A stretch of 5,675 bases of DNA from Methanobacteriaceae archaeon (GCA_017883605.1 JADGNH010000126.1:1-5675), one strand, 5' to 3'. Numbered from the stretch's first letter, positions 1 to 5,367 are shown. The notes: generated by a model from the sequence alone, not told the origin. A program made the numbers and translations.

Positions 1-239
1 TAATAATGATTTTCAGGTCATATTCATTCGTCCCACAATACGGCCCAAAAACCAACTTTACGTCTCGCTAATTGAAATCTTCATAAGTTTTATAAACCAC
101 AAATGAGACCTTAAATAGGACATTTTTTCAATTAATAGGACCTGAAGTTTTAACTTGCTTTATATCATGTTCTTTCCGGATCATATATCAAGAAAAAATT
201 TAATAACTGATTTTATAATAATTACCCACGTGATTTCAC
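1..239. other. AT-rich non-coding region upstream of the first gene
   Basis: No credible reading frame is present on either strand; the minus-strand frames I followed hit stops within a few codons. The stretch holds two copies of AATAGGAC (114-121 and 134-141) and an 8-nt inverted pair, TTCAGGTC at 12-19 and GACCTGAA at 139-146, too far apart to be a simple hairpin. Its last 50 bases carry a promoter candidate for the gene at 240. The function of the rest is unknown. Confidence 0.6.
189..221 (+). promoter_or_regulatory. Candidate archaeal promoter of the 240-653 gene
   Basis: An A-run followed by TTTAATAA (about 192-204) resembles a BRE plus TATA box. A second AT box, TTTTATAATA, lies at 211-220. 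With the usual archaeal TATA-to-start distance of about 25-30 nt, the first box would give a short leader of roughly 10-20 nt and the second an essentially leaderless mRNA. Only the weak GTGA at 230-233 is available as a ribosome-binding site, which fits a very short leader. This is assigned by pattern alone. Confidence 0.4.
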
Positions 240-653
240 ATGAAAAATAGACCCCTGGGAATTTTAATAGTAGCCATAATTCTGTTTTTCGCAGCTTTAA
301 TGGCATTAATCGTGGGTATATCTCTTCTAGTGCCGGGAACAGCTTTAGATGTGTTGTGGACCCTGAATCCGTCAGTTCATGTAGGATTTACACAAATGGG
401 TAAAATATTAGGTGTTTTTCTTTTAATTTTAGGTATCATAATACTATTTACTGGAGTGGGAATGCTCAAAGGCCAGAGATGGGCCTGGTGGATTACCGTA
501 ATCATATTTACAGCCAATGCTATTGGGGACGTTGCCAGAATTTCTATGGGCGGCAACGATATATACGGGGGAATGGTTGGAATATTAATCGCAGCAGGAT
601 TTTTATTTTACCTAACCAGACCTTCGGTAAAGGATTTTTTTAAAAAAGCATGA
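240..653 (+). CDS. Small four-helix integral membrane protein, unknown function
   Basis: The 137-residue protein is mostly hydrophobic, with four likely membrane helices at about residues 6-31, 53-76, 80-98 and 108-125 and a basic C-terminal tail ending in KDFFKKA. The loop between helices 1 and 2 contains an aromatic/polar stretch (about 36-52). LKGQRWAWW at 76-84, at the junction of helices 2 and 3, resembles a motif I associate with small archaeal and bacterial membrane proteins annotated as hypothetical. There are no catalytic residues, cofactor motifs or cleavable signal peptide. The ATG at 240 is preceded by only a weak GTGA, but the first helix begins right after MKNRP, so this start makes a sensible protein. 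The next gene is 103 nt downstream, with its own promoter candidate between them, so a shared operon is possible but not shown. No function can be assigned. Confidence 0.85.
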   Translation: MKNRPLGILIVAIILFFAALMALIVGISLLVPGTALDVLWTLNPSVHVGFTQMGKILGVFLLILGIIILFTGVGMLKGQRWAWWITVIIFTANAIGDVARISMGGNDIYGGMVGILIAAGFLFYLTRPSVKDFFKKA

Positions 654-685
654 CAATTAAAGGCCAGATTATCAAATCCAGGCCA

Positions 686-700
686 GAGTTGTATAAAAAA
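686..700 (+). promoter_or_regulatory. Candidate TATA region of the 757-1209 gene
   Basis: GTTGTATAAAAAATT lies about 60-70 nt before the ATG at 757, which would allow a leader of roughly 40 nt. It sits just after two copies of AGGCCAGA (661-668 and 680-687). It is a weak match and is assigned by position and AT character only. Confidence 0.3.
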
Positions 701-719
701 TTAGATTAAGATTGATGGA

Positions 720-751
720 TAGAAGTGTTGATACTGATAGCTAGAAGTGTT
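720..751 (+). repeat. Direct repeat TAGAAGTGTT, two copies, in the 5' leader
   Basis: TAGAAGTGTT occurs at 720-729 and again at 742-751, 22 nt apart, immediately before the ATG at 757. The second copy overlaps where the ribosome-binding site should be, and its GAAGTG is the only purine-rich element there. Function unknown. Confidence 0.55.
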
Positions 752-756
752 TAAAA

Positions 757-1209
757 ATGAAAAGTTCAGAATTATTTTTAAAGCTTAAAAGAGATGCTAA
801 ACAATATAAACCAAAAATAAAGCATTATAAACAAGTTAATGATAGTGATGAGAGTTCCGTACAGGGCATGATGTCTAAATACAATTTTGAAACTTTCAAC
901 GAGATATTGAACTCATCTTATGAGGGATTAGATGAAGTCCCTGAAAAAGAATTGGATGATTTTAAATCCAGGATAGATCACTACTTTAATTTATACGCTC
1001 CAGATGATGAAGAATTTAAAGAGTTCATCAAGCTAATATCAATATATCTGACTTTCATTGCAAAAAAGCCTTTACATCCCCCGGGGATCCGGTTTTCAAA
1101 TGGAACTACAGTATATAAAAAAGGAAATCTATATTATTGTACTGGGAAAAGCGTTTTCATAAAGGATCATCTCTCATTATGTAAGTACTGTGTTTGCAGC
1201 AGGGGTTAA
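757..1209 (+). CDS. Probable DUF2115 (UPF0305) family protein with C-terminal cysteine cluster
   Basis: This is a 150-residue soluble protein with no membrane segments. The N-terminal half is charged and probably helical. Residues about 74-120 read as a helical core (HYFNLYAPDDEEFKEF, then ISIYLTFIAKKPLHPPGI), followed by a short strand-rich end. C128, C142, C145 and C147 are arranged as C-x13-C-x2-C-x-C, which could bind a metal such as zinc or iron-sulfur; that is inference. From memory, the LTFIAKKPLHPPG segment and cysteine-ended tail match the uncharacterised methanogen family DUF2115/UPF0305, whose members I recall as somewhat longer, so the N-terminal region may be reduced here. The ATG at 757 has only a weak upstream purine stretch (GAAGTG, 745-750). 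The biochemical role of the family is unknown to me. That it is a real gene is clear; the family name is less certain. Confidence 0.75.
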   Translation: MKSSELFLKLKRDAKQYKPKIKHYKQVNDSDESSVQGMMSKYNFETFNEILNSSYEGLDEVPEKELDDFKSRIDHYFNLYAPDDEEFKEFIKLISIYLTFIAKKPLHPPGIRFSNGTTVYKKGNLYYCTGKSVFIKDHLSLCKYCVCSRG

Positions 1210-1236
1210 CTCATTTTAATTAATTAAATATGCTCA

Positions 1237-1243
1237 TTTTTTT
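1237..1243 (+). terminator. T-tract terminator candidate after the 757-1209 gene
   Basis: Seven consecutive T residues lie 28 nt after the stop codon. Archaeal RNA polymerase commonly terminates on T-rich tracts without a hairpin, and no hairpin is seen. A second, shorter T5 run follows at 1311-1315. Confidence 0.45.
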
Positions 1244-1246
1244 AAG

Positions 1247-1308
1247 TTATTTAAATAAACCCATTAAATTATTTTAAATAAACTTATTTTAATTATTTTA
1301 GATAAACC
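1247..1308. repeat. Three tandem copies of an AT-rich ~16-nt element
   Basis: TTATTTAAATAAACC (1247-1261), TTATTTTAAATAAACT (1269-1284) and TTATTTTAGATAAACC (1293-1308) recur every 22-24 nt. Each has a near-palindromic core (TTATTTAAATAA) followed by AAACY. The sequence is simple, so chance or slippage is possible, but the regular spacing and shared AAAC end suggest duplication. Confidence 0.55.
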
Positions 1309-1362
1309 CCTTTTTAATTAAAACTACTGAATCCCTTAATTTAAGAGAACAGCAATCTTAAC

Positions 1363-1406
1363 GGAGGGGGTTGTATATGGAGTCCGTTCAAACTTTGTAT
1401 GGATAA
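1363..1406 (+). other. Strong ribosome-binding site with a 9-codon mini-ORF
   Basis: GGAGGGGG (1363-1370) is followed by an ATG at 1377 that encodes MESVQTLYG and stops with TAA at 1404-1406; an in-frame TTG at 1371 would add two residues. Spacing from GGAGG to the ATG is 9 nt, as good as the sites of the real genes here. It could be a leader peptide, the stub of a decayed gene, or chance. It lies about 230 nt before the histidine kinase and no coupling to that gene is visible. Confidence 0.3.
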
Positions 1407-1456
1407 CTACAGATTAAAAAAGTAAAAATTATATGATCAAAATCATAAATAATAAA

Positions 1457-1495
1457 TTAAGTTCTCTACTACTCCATATCCTTAAGTTCTCTACT
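1457..1495. repeat. Direct repeat TTAAGTTCTCTACT, two copies
   Basis: Perfect 14-nt copies lie at 1457-1470 and 1482-1495, 25 nt apart, each followed by a CTCC-containing stretch and then CCATAT. In addition ACTCCATAT at 1471-1479 is the exact reverse complement of ATATGGAGT at 1375-1383, which spans the mini-ORF start. The pair lies 30-70 nt upstream of the kinase promoter candidate, so an upstream regulator site is possible. Confidence 0.6.
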
Positions 1496-1525
1496 CCAGA
1501 TCCATATGGGTAGATTAGATGGGAT

Positions 1526-1542
1526 AAAATATTTAAATAATA
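1526..1542 (+). promoter_or_regulatory. Candidate archaeal promoter of the histidine kinase gene
   Basis: AAAATATTTAAATAATA combines an A-rich flank with a TATA-like TTTAAATA. A transcript starting about 25 nt downstream, near 1558-1562, would have a leader of about 80 nt before the ATG at 1639. Assigned from pattern and position only. Confidence 0.4.
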
Positions 1543-1624
1543 TTACTCCAATAAAAAGTACAAATATTACAGACTTTTTGAAATATGGTTTGAAATGGAA
1601 ATGATCTTCCTAGGATGCTCTTGT

Positions 1625-1631
1625 GAGGTGA
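1625..1631 (+). promoter_or_regulatory. Shine-Dalgarno site fixing the kinase start
   Basis: GAGGTGA lies 7 nt before the ATG at 1639. It matches the GGAGGTGA consensus, and an in-frame TGA at 1624-1626 rules out an upstream start in this frame. Confidence 0.8.
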
Positions 1632-1638
1632 AAACATA

Positions 1639-3291
1639 ATGGAAAAAAATGAAAAAGAACTTCAAAGACTTAACCTGACACTCCAAGCACTTAGCAATAG
1701 TAATCGGGCCATGAGACATGCCAGAGATGAAAATGAATACCTGGAAGAAGTGTGTAAAATTATCATAGAGGACTGTGGTCATACCATGGTGTGGATAGCT
1801 TCCGCTGAAGATGATGAAAATAAGACAGTAAGACCGCTGGCTTCTTCTGGTTTTGATGAAGGTTATTTAGAAAAACTCGATGTCACCTGGGCGGATGGTG
1901 AACGTGGTCAAGGACCCACCGGTACTGCTATCCGCACCGGTAAAATTTGTAGTTGTAGAAATATGCTGACTGATCCCAAATTCGAGCCCTGGCGAGAAGA
2001 AGCAATAAAGAGAGGCTACGCTGCATCATTGGTTCTTCCTTTAATAAATGATGGCAAGGCCTTTGGGGCGTTGAACATCTACTCCAGAGAACCAGATTCA
2101 TTTAGACAAGATGAGGTAAAATTATTAGCCGATTTAGCTGATGACCTTTCTTATGGAATAATAACACTTAGATTAAGCGCTGCAAAATCTAAGGCTGAGG
2201 AAGCACTCCAGGAAAGTGAAAGTAAGTATCGGAGCATTGTTGAAACAACTAATGAAGGTATATTGATTGTAGATCCAGATTACAGGATCACTTATGCTAA
2301 TAAGAGAGCAGCAGAGATGTTGGGATATACTCGTGATGAGATGACTGGTAGATCCGGTTTAGATTTCACTGATGAAGAAGGTAAGACTGCCTTAAGGTTA
2401 AATATGGAAAAAAAACGGCAAGGATTTGAGGGAAGCTACGAGTTTAAATTAATTCACCAGGATGGTTCGGTTGTATGGACCATTGTTAATATTAATCCAC
2501 TATTTGATAAAGAAGGTAAATTCCAGGGTTCACTGGGCATGCTTACCGATATCACCAATCGGAAAATGATGGAAGATGAATTTAAAGAAACCATGAAAAA
2601 ACTTCAAAAGTCCAATTCAGAATTAGAGCAATTTGCCTACGTGGCCTCCCATGATTTACAGGAACCTCTGCGTATGATCACCAGCTTCCTGCAGCTTCTC
2701 CAAAGGCGCTATAAAGGTCAGCTGGATTCAGACGCCGATGAATTTATAGAATTTGCGGTGGACGGGTCAACTAGAATGCAAAAATTAATCCAGGATCTTT
2801 TAGCATATTCCCGGGTGACCACCAAGGGCAGAGAATTTAAGGACCTAAAAATGGAAGAACCCCTGGAGCAAGCTTTAATGAATCTAAAACTATCTATGGA
2901 AGAAAATAAAGCCCAGATAACTTGTGAACCTCTCCCAGTTATAACTGCAGATTACTATCAGATGATTCAGCTGCTACAGAACCTGATTGGAAATGCCATT
3001 AAATACCGCTGTGAAAAAACACCACAGATCCACATTTCAGCCCAAAAAGAAGATAATCGCTGGCTGTTCGGTATAAAGGACAATGGCATCGGTATCGATC
3101 CACAATACGCAGACCGCATTTTCATGATCTTCAAACGCCTGCATAACATCGGAGAATACCAAGGAACAGGAATTGGTTTGGCCATTAGTAAAAGAATAGT
3201 AGAAAGGCACGGTGGAAAAATTTGGGTCGAATCTGAACCAGAAAAAGGTTCAACCTTCTATTTCACCATTCCGGTACAAATGAAGGATTAA
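1639..3291 (+). CDS. Soluble sensor histidine kinase, GAF-PAS-HisKA-HATPase
   Basis: The 550-residue protein senses an unidentified signal and should autophosphorylate on histidine in the cytoplasm; it has no signal peptide or membrane helices. Residues 1-32 form a short helical lead-in. A GAF domain spans about 33-180 and carries the recognisable WADGERGQGPTGTAIRTG stretch (85-102) and a WREEAIKRGYAASLVLPL stretch (118-135). A helical linker leads to a PAS domain at about 195-308 (YRSIVETTNEGILIVDPDY to the DITNRK exit). HisKA starts near 325, with ASHDLQEPLR placing the phospho-acceptor at H338. The ATP-binding domain has the N box (N448, N452), G1 box DNGIGI (481-486), F box FMIF (495-498) and G2 box GTGIGLAI (509-516), so it looks catalytically intact. 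The closest class by motif is the phytochrome-like HisKA kinases common in methanogens and cyanobacteria. No receiver domain is fused and no response regulator lies nearby, so it is an orphan here. The ligand is unknown; C104 and C106 in the GAF domain are noted below. Confidence 0.95.
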   Translation: MEKNEKELQRLNLTLQALSNSNRAMRHARDENEYLEEVCKIIIEDCGHTMVWIASAEDDENKTVRPLASSGFDEGYLEKLDVTWADGERGQGPTGTAIRTGKICSCRNMLTDPKFEPWREEAIKRGYAASLVLPLINDGKAFGALNIYSREPDSFRQDEVKLLADLADDLSYGIITLRLSAAKSKAEEALQESESKYRSIVETTNEGILIVDPDYRITYANKRAAEMLGYTRDEMTGRSGLDFTDEEGKTALRLNMEKKRQGFEGSYEFKLIHQDGSVVWTIVNINPLFDKEGKFQGSLGMLTDITNRKMMEDEFKETMKKLQKSNSELEQFAYVASHDLQEPLRMITSFLQLLQRRYKGQLDSDADEFIEFAVDGSTRMQKLIQDLLAYSRVTTKGREFKDLKMEEPLEQALMNLKLSMEENKAQITCEPLPVITADYYQMIQLLQNLIGNAIKYRCEKTPQIHISAQKEDNRWLFGIKDNGIGIDPQYADRIFMIFKRLHNIGEYQGTGIGLAISKRIVERHGGKIWVESEPEKGSTFYFTIPVQMKD

Positions 3292-3341
3292 ATTTTATAT
3301 TTTCAATATATTCCCATACTTTATATTTGTCAATATTACTA

Positions 3342-3350
3342 TTTTTTTTT
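3342..3350 (+). terminator. T9 tract terminator candidate after the histidine kinase
   Basis: Nine consecutive T residues lie 50 nt past the kinase stop, in a U-rich context and without an obvious hairpin, as expected for archaeal intrinsic termination. It separates the kinase transcript from the cupin gene. Confidence 0.55.
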
Positions 3351-3462
3351 ATGAGCTAATTGTGTAGTGCACTCTATCAGTATGGCCTTTTGGACCTGCT
3401 TCATTTAGACAGGAAATAAATTAAGCAACTAACAACAAAATAAATAAGTAATTAAATTCAAT

Positions 3463-3468
3463 GGGGGA
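3463..3468 (+). promoter_or_regulatory. Ribosome-binding site of the cupin gene
   Basis: GGGGGA lies 6 nt before the ATG at 3475. It is a G-rich variant of the GGAGGTGA consensus. The ATG at 3461 just before it is out of frame with the cupin. No clear TATA box was found between the T9 tract and this site, so the cupin promoter is unresolved. Confidence 0.55.
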
Positions 3469-3474
3469 AAATTT

Positions 3475-3783
3475 ATGGCAAACATTCCAGATGTATTAAA
3501 AGTAGAAAACAGCGGATACAATCTGCTTATGGAAAACGAAAAGGTTAGGGTTATGGAAATGCGACTGGAACCGGGACAAAAGTCGCCTATGCACAACCAT
3601 CCCAGCGACCATGTTGTTTATGTTTTTAAAGACGCTAAATTGAAATTAAGTTTCCCTGACGGAAAGAGTGCTGAATTTGAACTCAAAGCGGGACAGGTTT
3701 TATGGATAGAAGCAGGACCTCATGAAACAGAAAATATCGGTGCCACAGAAGGACATAACCTGGTGACAGAATTGAAGAAGTAA
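3475..3783 (+). CDS. Small single-domain cupin (Cupin_2-like), function unknown
   Basis: This 102-residue soluble protein is essentially one conserved cupin beta-barrel. Motif 1 is G34-x5-H40-x-H42-x3-H46, with His in place of the usual Glu. Motif 2 is G73 to H83 and N87 (GQVLWIEAGPHETENIG), with Glu79 where Pro is common. H40, H42 and H83 are the likely metal ligands, possibly with H46; metal binding is inferred from the family. From memory, the PDVLKV start, EPGQKSPMHNHPSDHVVYVF stretch and KAGQVLWI stretch resemble short uncharacterised cupins found in many bacteria and archaea. Such proteins include small-molecule-binding, isomerase and dioxygenase types, and nothing here separates those roles. 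It has an ATG with a G-rich ribosome-binding site and stands alone: 183 nt from the kinase and 278 nt from the next gene. Confidence 0.9.
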   Translation: MANIPDVLKVENSGYNLLMENEKVRVMEMRLEPGQKSPMHNHPSDHVVYVFKDAKLKLSFPDGKSAEFELKAGQVLWIEAGPHETENIGATEGHNLVTELKK

Positions 3784-3814
3784 AAAACAAAATTACATAT
3801 ATTATATATAACGA

Positions 3815-3922
3815 AATTAGAATGTACTAAGCTTTTACTATATCGAAATTAGGATGGAATAAGCTTTTATATATCAAAATTAGGATGGACTAAGCTTAAT
3901 AAATTAGGGATGGAATAAGCTT
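3815..3922. repeat. Four degenerate direct repeats ending in AAGCTT
   Basis: The consensus AATTAGGATGGAMTAAGCTT occurs at 3815-3834 (two mismatches), 3847-3866, 3878-3897 and 3902-3922 (one extra G). Start-to-start spacings are 32, 31 and 24 nt. The spacers are AT-rich and partly repeated (CTTTTA...TATAT). The copies are too degenerate, and the spacers too short and irregular, for a CRISPR array. They lie between the cupin and the prenyltransferase gene, and the array contains a TATA-like element. Confidence 0.75.
3866..3874 (+). promoter_or_regulatory. Candidate TATA box for the prenyltransferase gene
   Basis: TTTATATAT is the best TATA-like match in the spacer and lies between repeat copies 2 and 3. 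It would give a long leader of about 165 nt to the ATG at 4062. Alternatives are the ATATATTATATATA stretch (3797-3810) and TTAATATACC (3921-3930). Which one is used cannot be decided from sequence. Confidence 0.3.
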
Positions 3923-4061
3923 AATATACCCTTATAATTCTGTTTGAAATGTAGATTTGATAATAAAAGAATATTTCCAGAAAAAATTATGAATTTTTTA
4001 AGTAGAATGGGTAGGGGCATAAAATGAGTTTTGTTTGAGATTTTCAAGTTGATGAGGTAGC

Positions 4062-4985
4062 ATGGATAGTAACCGGGATACTTTATTAAACATTATTAAA
4101 TTGGGACGTCCCCAGTTTTTAGTTGGTGGATTTCTGTTTTTCTGTATTGGGGCGCTCCTAGCGGTCATATTTAATGCAGAGTTTCTTTTAGGTAAATTTA
4201 TACTGGGATACGCTATTTTATTCACGGCCCATCTGGCAGTTCATTATAGCAACGACTATTTTGATGTTAATGCCGACCAGTATCTCGAGCCAACCGCTAT
4301 TTCCGGGGGTAGTGGAATTCTGGTTAAAAATCCAGAATTAAAAGTATTCGCAAAATGGTTCGCGGTTTCGCTTATAATTTTATCACTGGTTATTGCAGTA
4401 ATTTTTACAGTCATCTTCTCCTATACCATATGGTTCTTCTTATTTGTCCTTTTTGGAAACCTTTTAGCATGGTTTTATTCCGCCCCTCCCCTTAAATTAG
4501 TTTACCGGAGATTGGGAGAAATTTCAACGGTAATAACGGGTGTTATATTACCAGGTATGGGTTACTTCACCATAATGGGCACATTAGATCTTCCTTTTTT
4601 CGTTTTTGCTGTACCCCTGGCGTTTTCACAGCTATTTTTTATAAACAGTGTGGAAATGCCGGATATGGAAGGGGACAGATTAGGAGGAAAAATAACATTA
4701 ATAGTTGCCAGGGGTCGTGAGTTTGGGTATAAGCTTATTGCACTTTCTGGATTACTAATCACCATTTCATTTCTAATGATCCCTTTTACAAACCTATATC
4801 CCTCCACCATAGATTTCCATGTACTTGCACTTATTTCATTAATTCCACTAAGTTTAGGGATTGTAGAACTACTAAAAAAACCTTTAGATAGAGAATCTGC
4901 CACGAAATTTTCCAGTCTAAACATTGCATCCCTATTTGCAGTGGCCGTTCTAATTAATATTTACTTTATTTATCTCATAAAATGA
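4062..4985 (+). CDS. UbiA-family membrane prenyltransferase
   Basis: The 307-residue protein is a polytopic membrane enzyme expected to transfer a polyprenyl chain from its diphosphate to an aromatic or polar acceptor at the membrane, using Mg2+. It has both Asp-rich motifs of the family: N64-D65-x2-D68-x3-D72 (NDYFDVNAD) and D201-x3-D205 within DMEGDRLGGK, followed by TLIV. YSAPPLKLVYRRLGE (139-153) is also typical. About nine helices can be drawn (near 17-37, 46-63, 96-116, 121-141, 153-173, 178-197, 222-242, 253-271, 287-305), and the length is usual for UbiA/MenA-like proteins. The ATG at 4062 is preceded by GAGGT (4054-4058) with a short 3-nt gap; an in-frame TGA at 4053-4055 rules out an earlier start, and the conserved IKLGRPQFL begins at residue 12. 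The acceptor is unknown: it could be MenA-like, DGGGP synthase-like or another role, and no pathway genes flank it. Confidence 0.9.
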   Translation: MDSNRDTLLNIIKLGRPQFLVGGFLFFCIGALLAVIFNAEFLLGKFILGYAILFTAHLAVHYSNDYFDVNADQYLEPTAISGGSGILVKNPELKVFAKWFAVSLIILSLVIAVIFTVIFSYTIWFFLFVLFGNLLAWFYSAPPLKLVYRRLGEISTVITGVILPGMGYFTIMGTLDLPFFVFAVPLAFSQLFFINSVEMPDMEGDRLGGKITLIVARGREFGYKLIALSGLLITISFLMIPFTNLYPSTIDFHVLALISLIPLSLGIVELLKKPLDRESATKFSSLNIASLFAVAVLINIYFIYLIK

Positions 4986-5000
4986 CATTTCGATTTATTA

Positions 5001-5067
5001 TAGCCCCGATGCATGAAAGGGGCTAAAGAAATTTTTTTATAATTAAGGGGCTAAAGAAATTTTTTTT
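5001..5067 (+). terminator. Tandem terminator: one hairpin arm, two duplicated GGGGCTA-T tracts
   Basis: TAGCCCC (5001-5007) pairs perfectly with GGGGCTA (5019-5025) across an 11-nt loop, followed by a T7 tract at 5032-5038. The block GGGGCTAAAGAAA plus T-run is then repeated at 5047-5067 with a T8 tract, so the single TAGCCCC arm could pair with either copy. Poly-T alone can terminate in archaea; together this is a convincing end for the prenyltransferase transcript 16 nt after its stop. Confidence 0.75.
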
Positions 5068-5101
5068 ATAATAATAGAGCCTGTTCTGTAATTAAATTTT
5101 G

Positions 5102-5119
5102 AAAGCAAAAATTTGCTTT
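5102..5119. repeat. 8-bp-arm palindrome, possible operator
   Basis: AAAGCAAA (5102-5109) and TTTGCTTT (5112-5119) are perfect inverted arms separated by AA. The spacer is too short for a stable RNA hairpin loop, so a dimeric DNA-binding protein site is more likely if it is functional. It is 266 nt from the surface protein start, well upstream of its promoter candidates. Confidence 0.45.
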
Positions 5120-5230
5120 ATTTTATGGATTTAAAGCTTTATTTACCCTTATTTTTGTCCTAATTTTTGAATTATTGGACAGCCTCTGTTCTTGTTTGTT
5201 CGTTGTAATCATCTTTTGTTGGATGAAAAT

Positions 5231-5312
5231 AATCGAAAATTTTATATTTTATGAATGTACTAATCCTAAAGCTTAAATAATCGGAAAGTTTATTGCTTAT
5301 GGATGTATTAAA
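5231..5312. repeat. Imperfect 34-nt direct repeat upstream of the surface protein
   Basis: Segments 5231-5264 and 5279-5312 both begin AATCG and match at 26 of 34 positions by ungapped alignment, 48 nt apart. Both contain a T/A-rich block and ATG(A/G)ATGTA. The first carries an AAAATTTTATATTTT promoter-like block. It could be a duplicated promoter or regulator site. Confidence 0.55.
5236..5250 (+). promoter_or_regulatory. Candidate promoter of the surface protein gene
   Basis: AAAATTTTATATTTT fits BRE plus TATA and would give a start near 5270 and a leader of about 115 nt. An alternative AT box, AATTATTATATG (5311-5322), would give a leader of about 45 nt. Both are pattern-based guesses. Confidence 0.35.
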
Positions 5313-5367
5313 TTATTATATGAAATATGTTACTTAGGTTATATTTCATACCGAAAACGAGCATAAA

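Larger units (their letters stand above)
1210..1638. other. 429-nt AT-rich spacer with short repeats before the histidine kinase
   Basis: No gene of useful length lies here. In order it holds a T7 tract probably ending the upstream transcript (1237-1243), three AT-rich direct repeats (1247-1308), a strong Shine-Dalgarno-like GGAGGGGG with a 9-codon ORF (1363-1406), a duplicated TTAAGTTCTCTACT (1457-1495), a promoter candidate (1526-1542) and the kinase ribosome-binding site (1625-1631). The mini-ORF frame is interrupted by several stops downstream, so no longer gene is read through from it. Confidence 0.7.

Noticed and set aside
227..240. CACGTG and GTGA-TT-TCAC inverted repeat at the first gene start
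   Set aside because: Arms are only 4 bp and CACGTG is short; likely chance, though it overlaps the weak ribosome-binding site.
1567..1782. Minus-strand 71-codon frame over the kinase start
   Set aside because: It overlaps the kinase start and its ribosome-binding site and shows no recognisable protein features.
2967..3185. Minus-strand 72-codon frame inside the kinase ATPase domain
   Set aside because: It is a shadow of the conserved HATPase region on the plus strand.
3366..3373. AGTGCACT palindrome between kinase and cupin
   Set aside because: An isolated 8-bp palindrome with no second copy or promoter context is expected by chance.
3815..3922. Possible CRISPR array
   Set aside because: Copies are degenerate, spacers are only about 4-12 nt and similar to each other, and no cas genes are present.
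3989..4038. Two mini-ORFs overlapping by ATGA (MNFLSRMGRGIK and MSFV) before the prenyltransferase
   Set aside because: Very short, no good Shine-Dalgarno site, and easily produced by chance; not strong enough to call upstream ORFs.
3998..4225. Minus-strand 75-codon frame over the prenyltransferase start
   Set aside because: It overlaps the UbiA N-terminus and the composition is not protein-like.
4562..4924. Minus-strand 120-codon frame
   Set aside because: It lies wholly inside the prenyltransferase gene, has no family features, and the plus-strand protein has clear motifs throughout.
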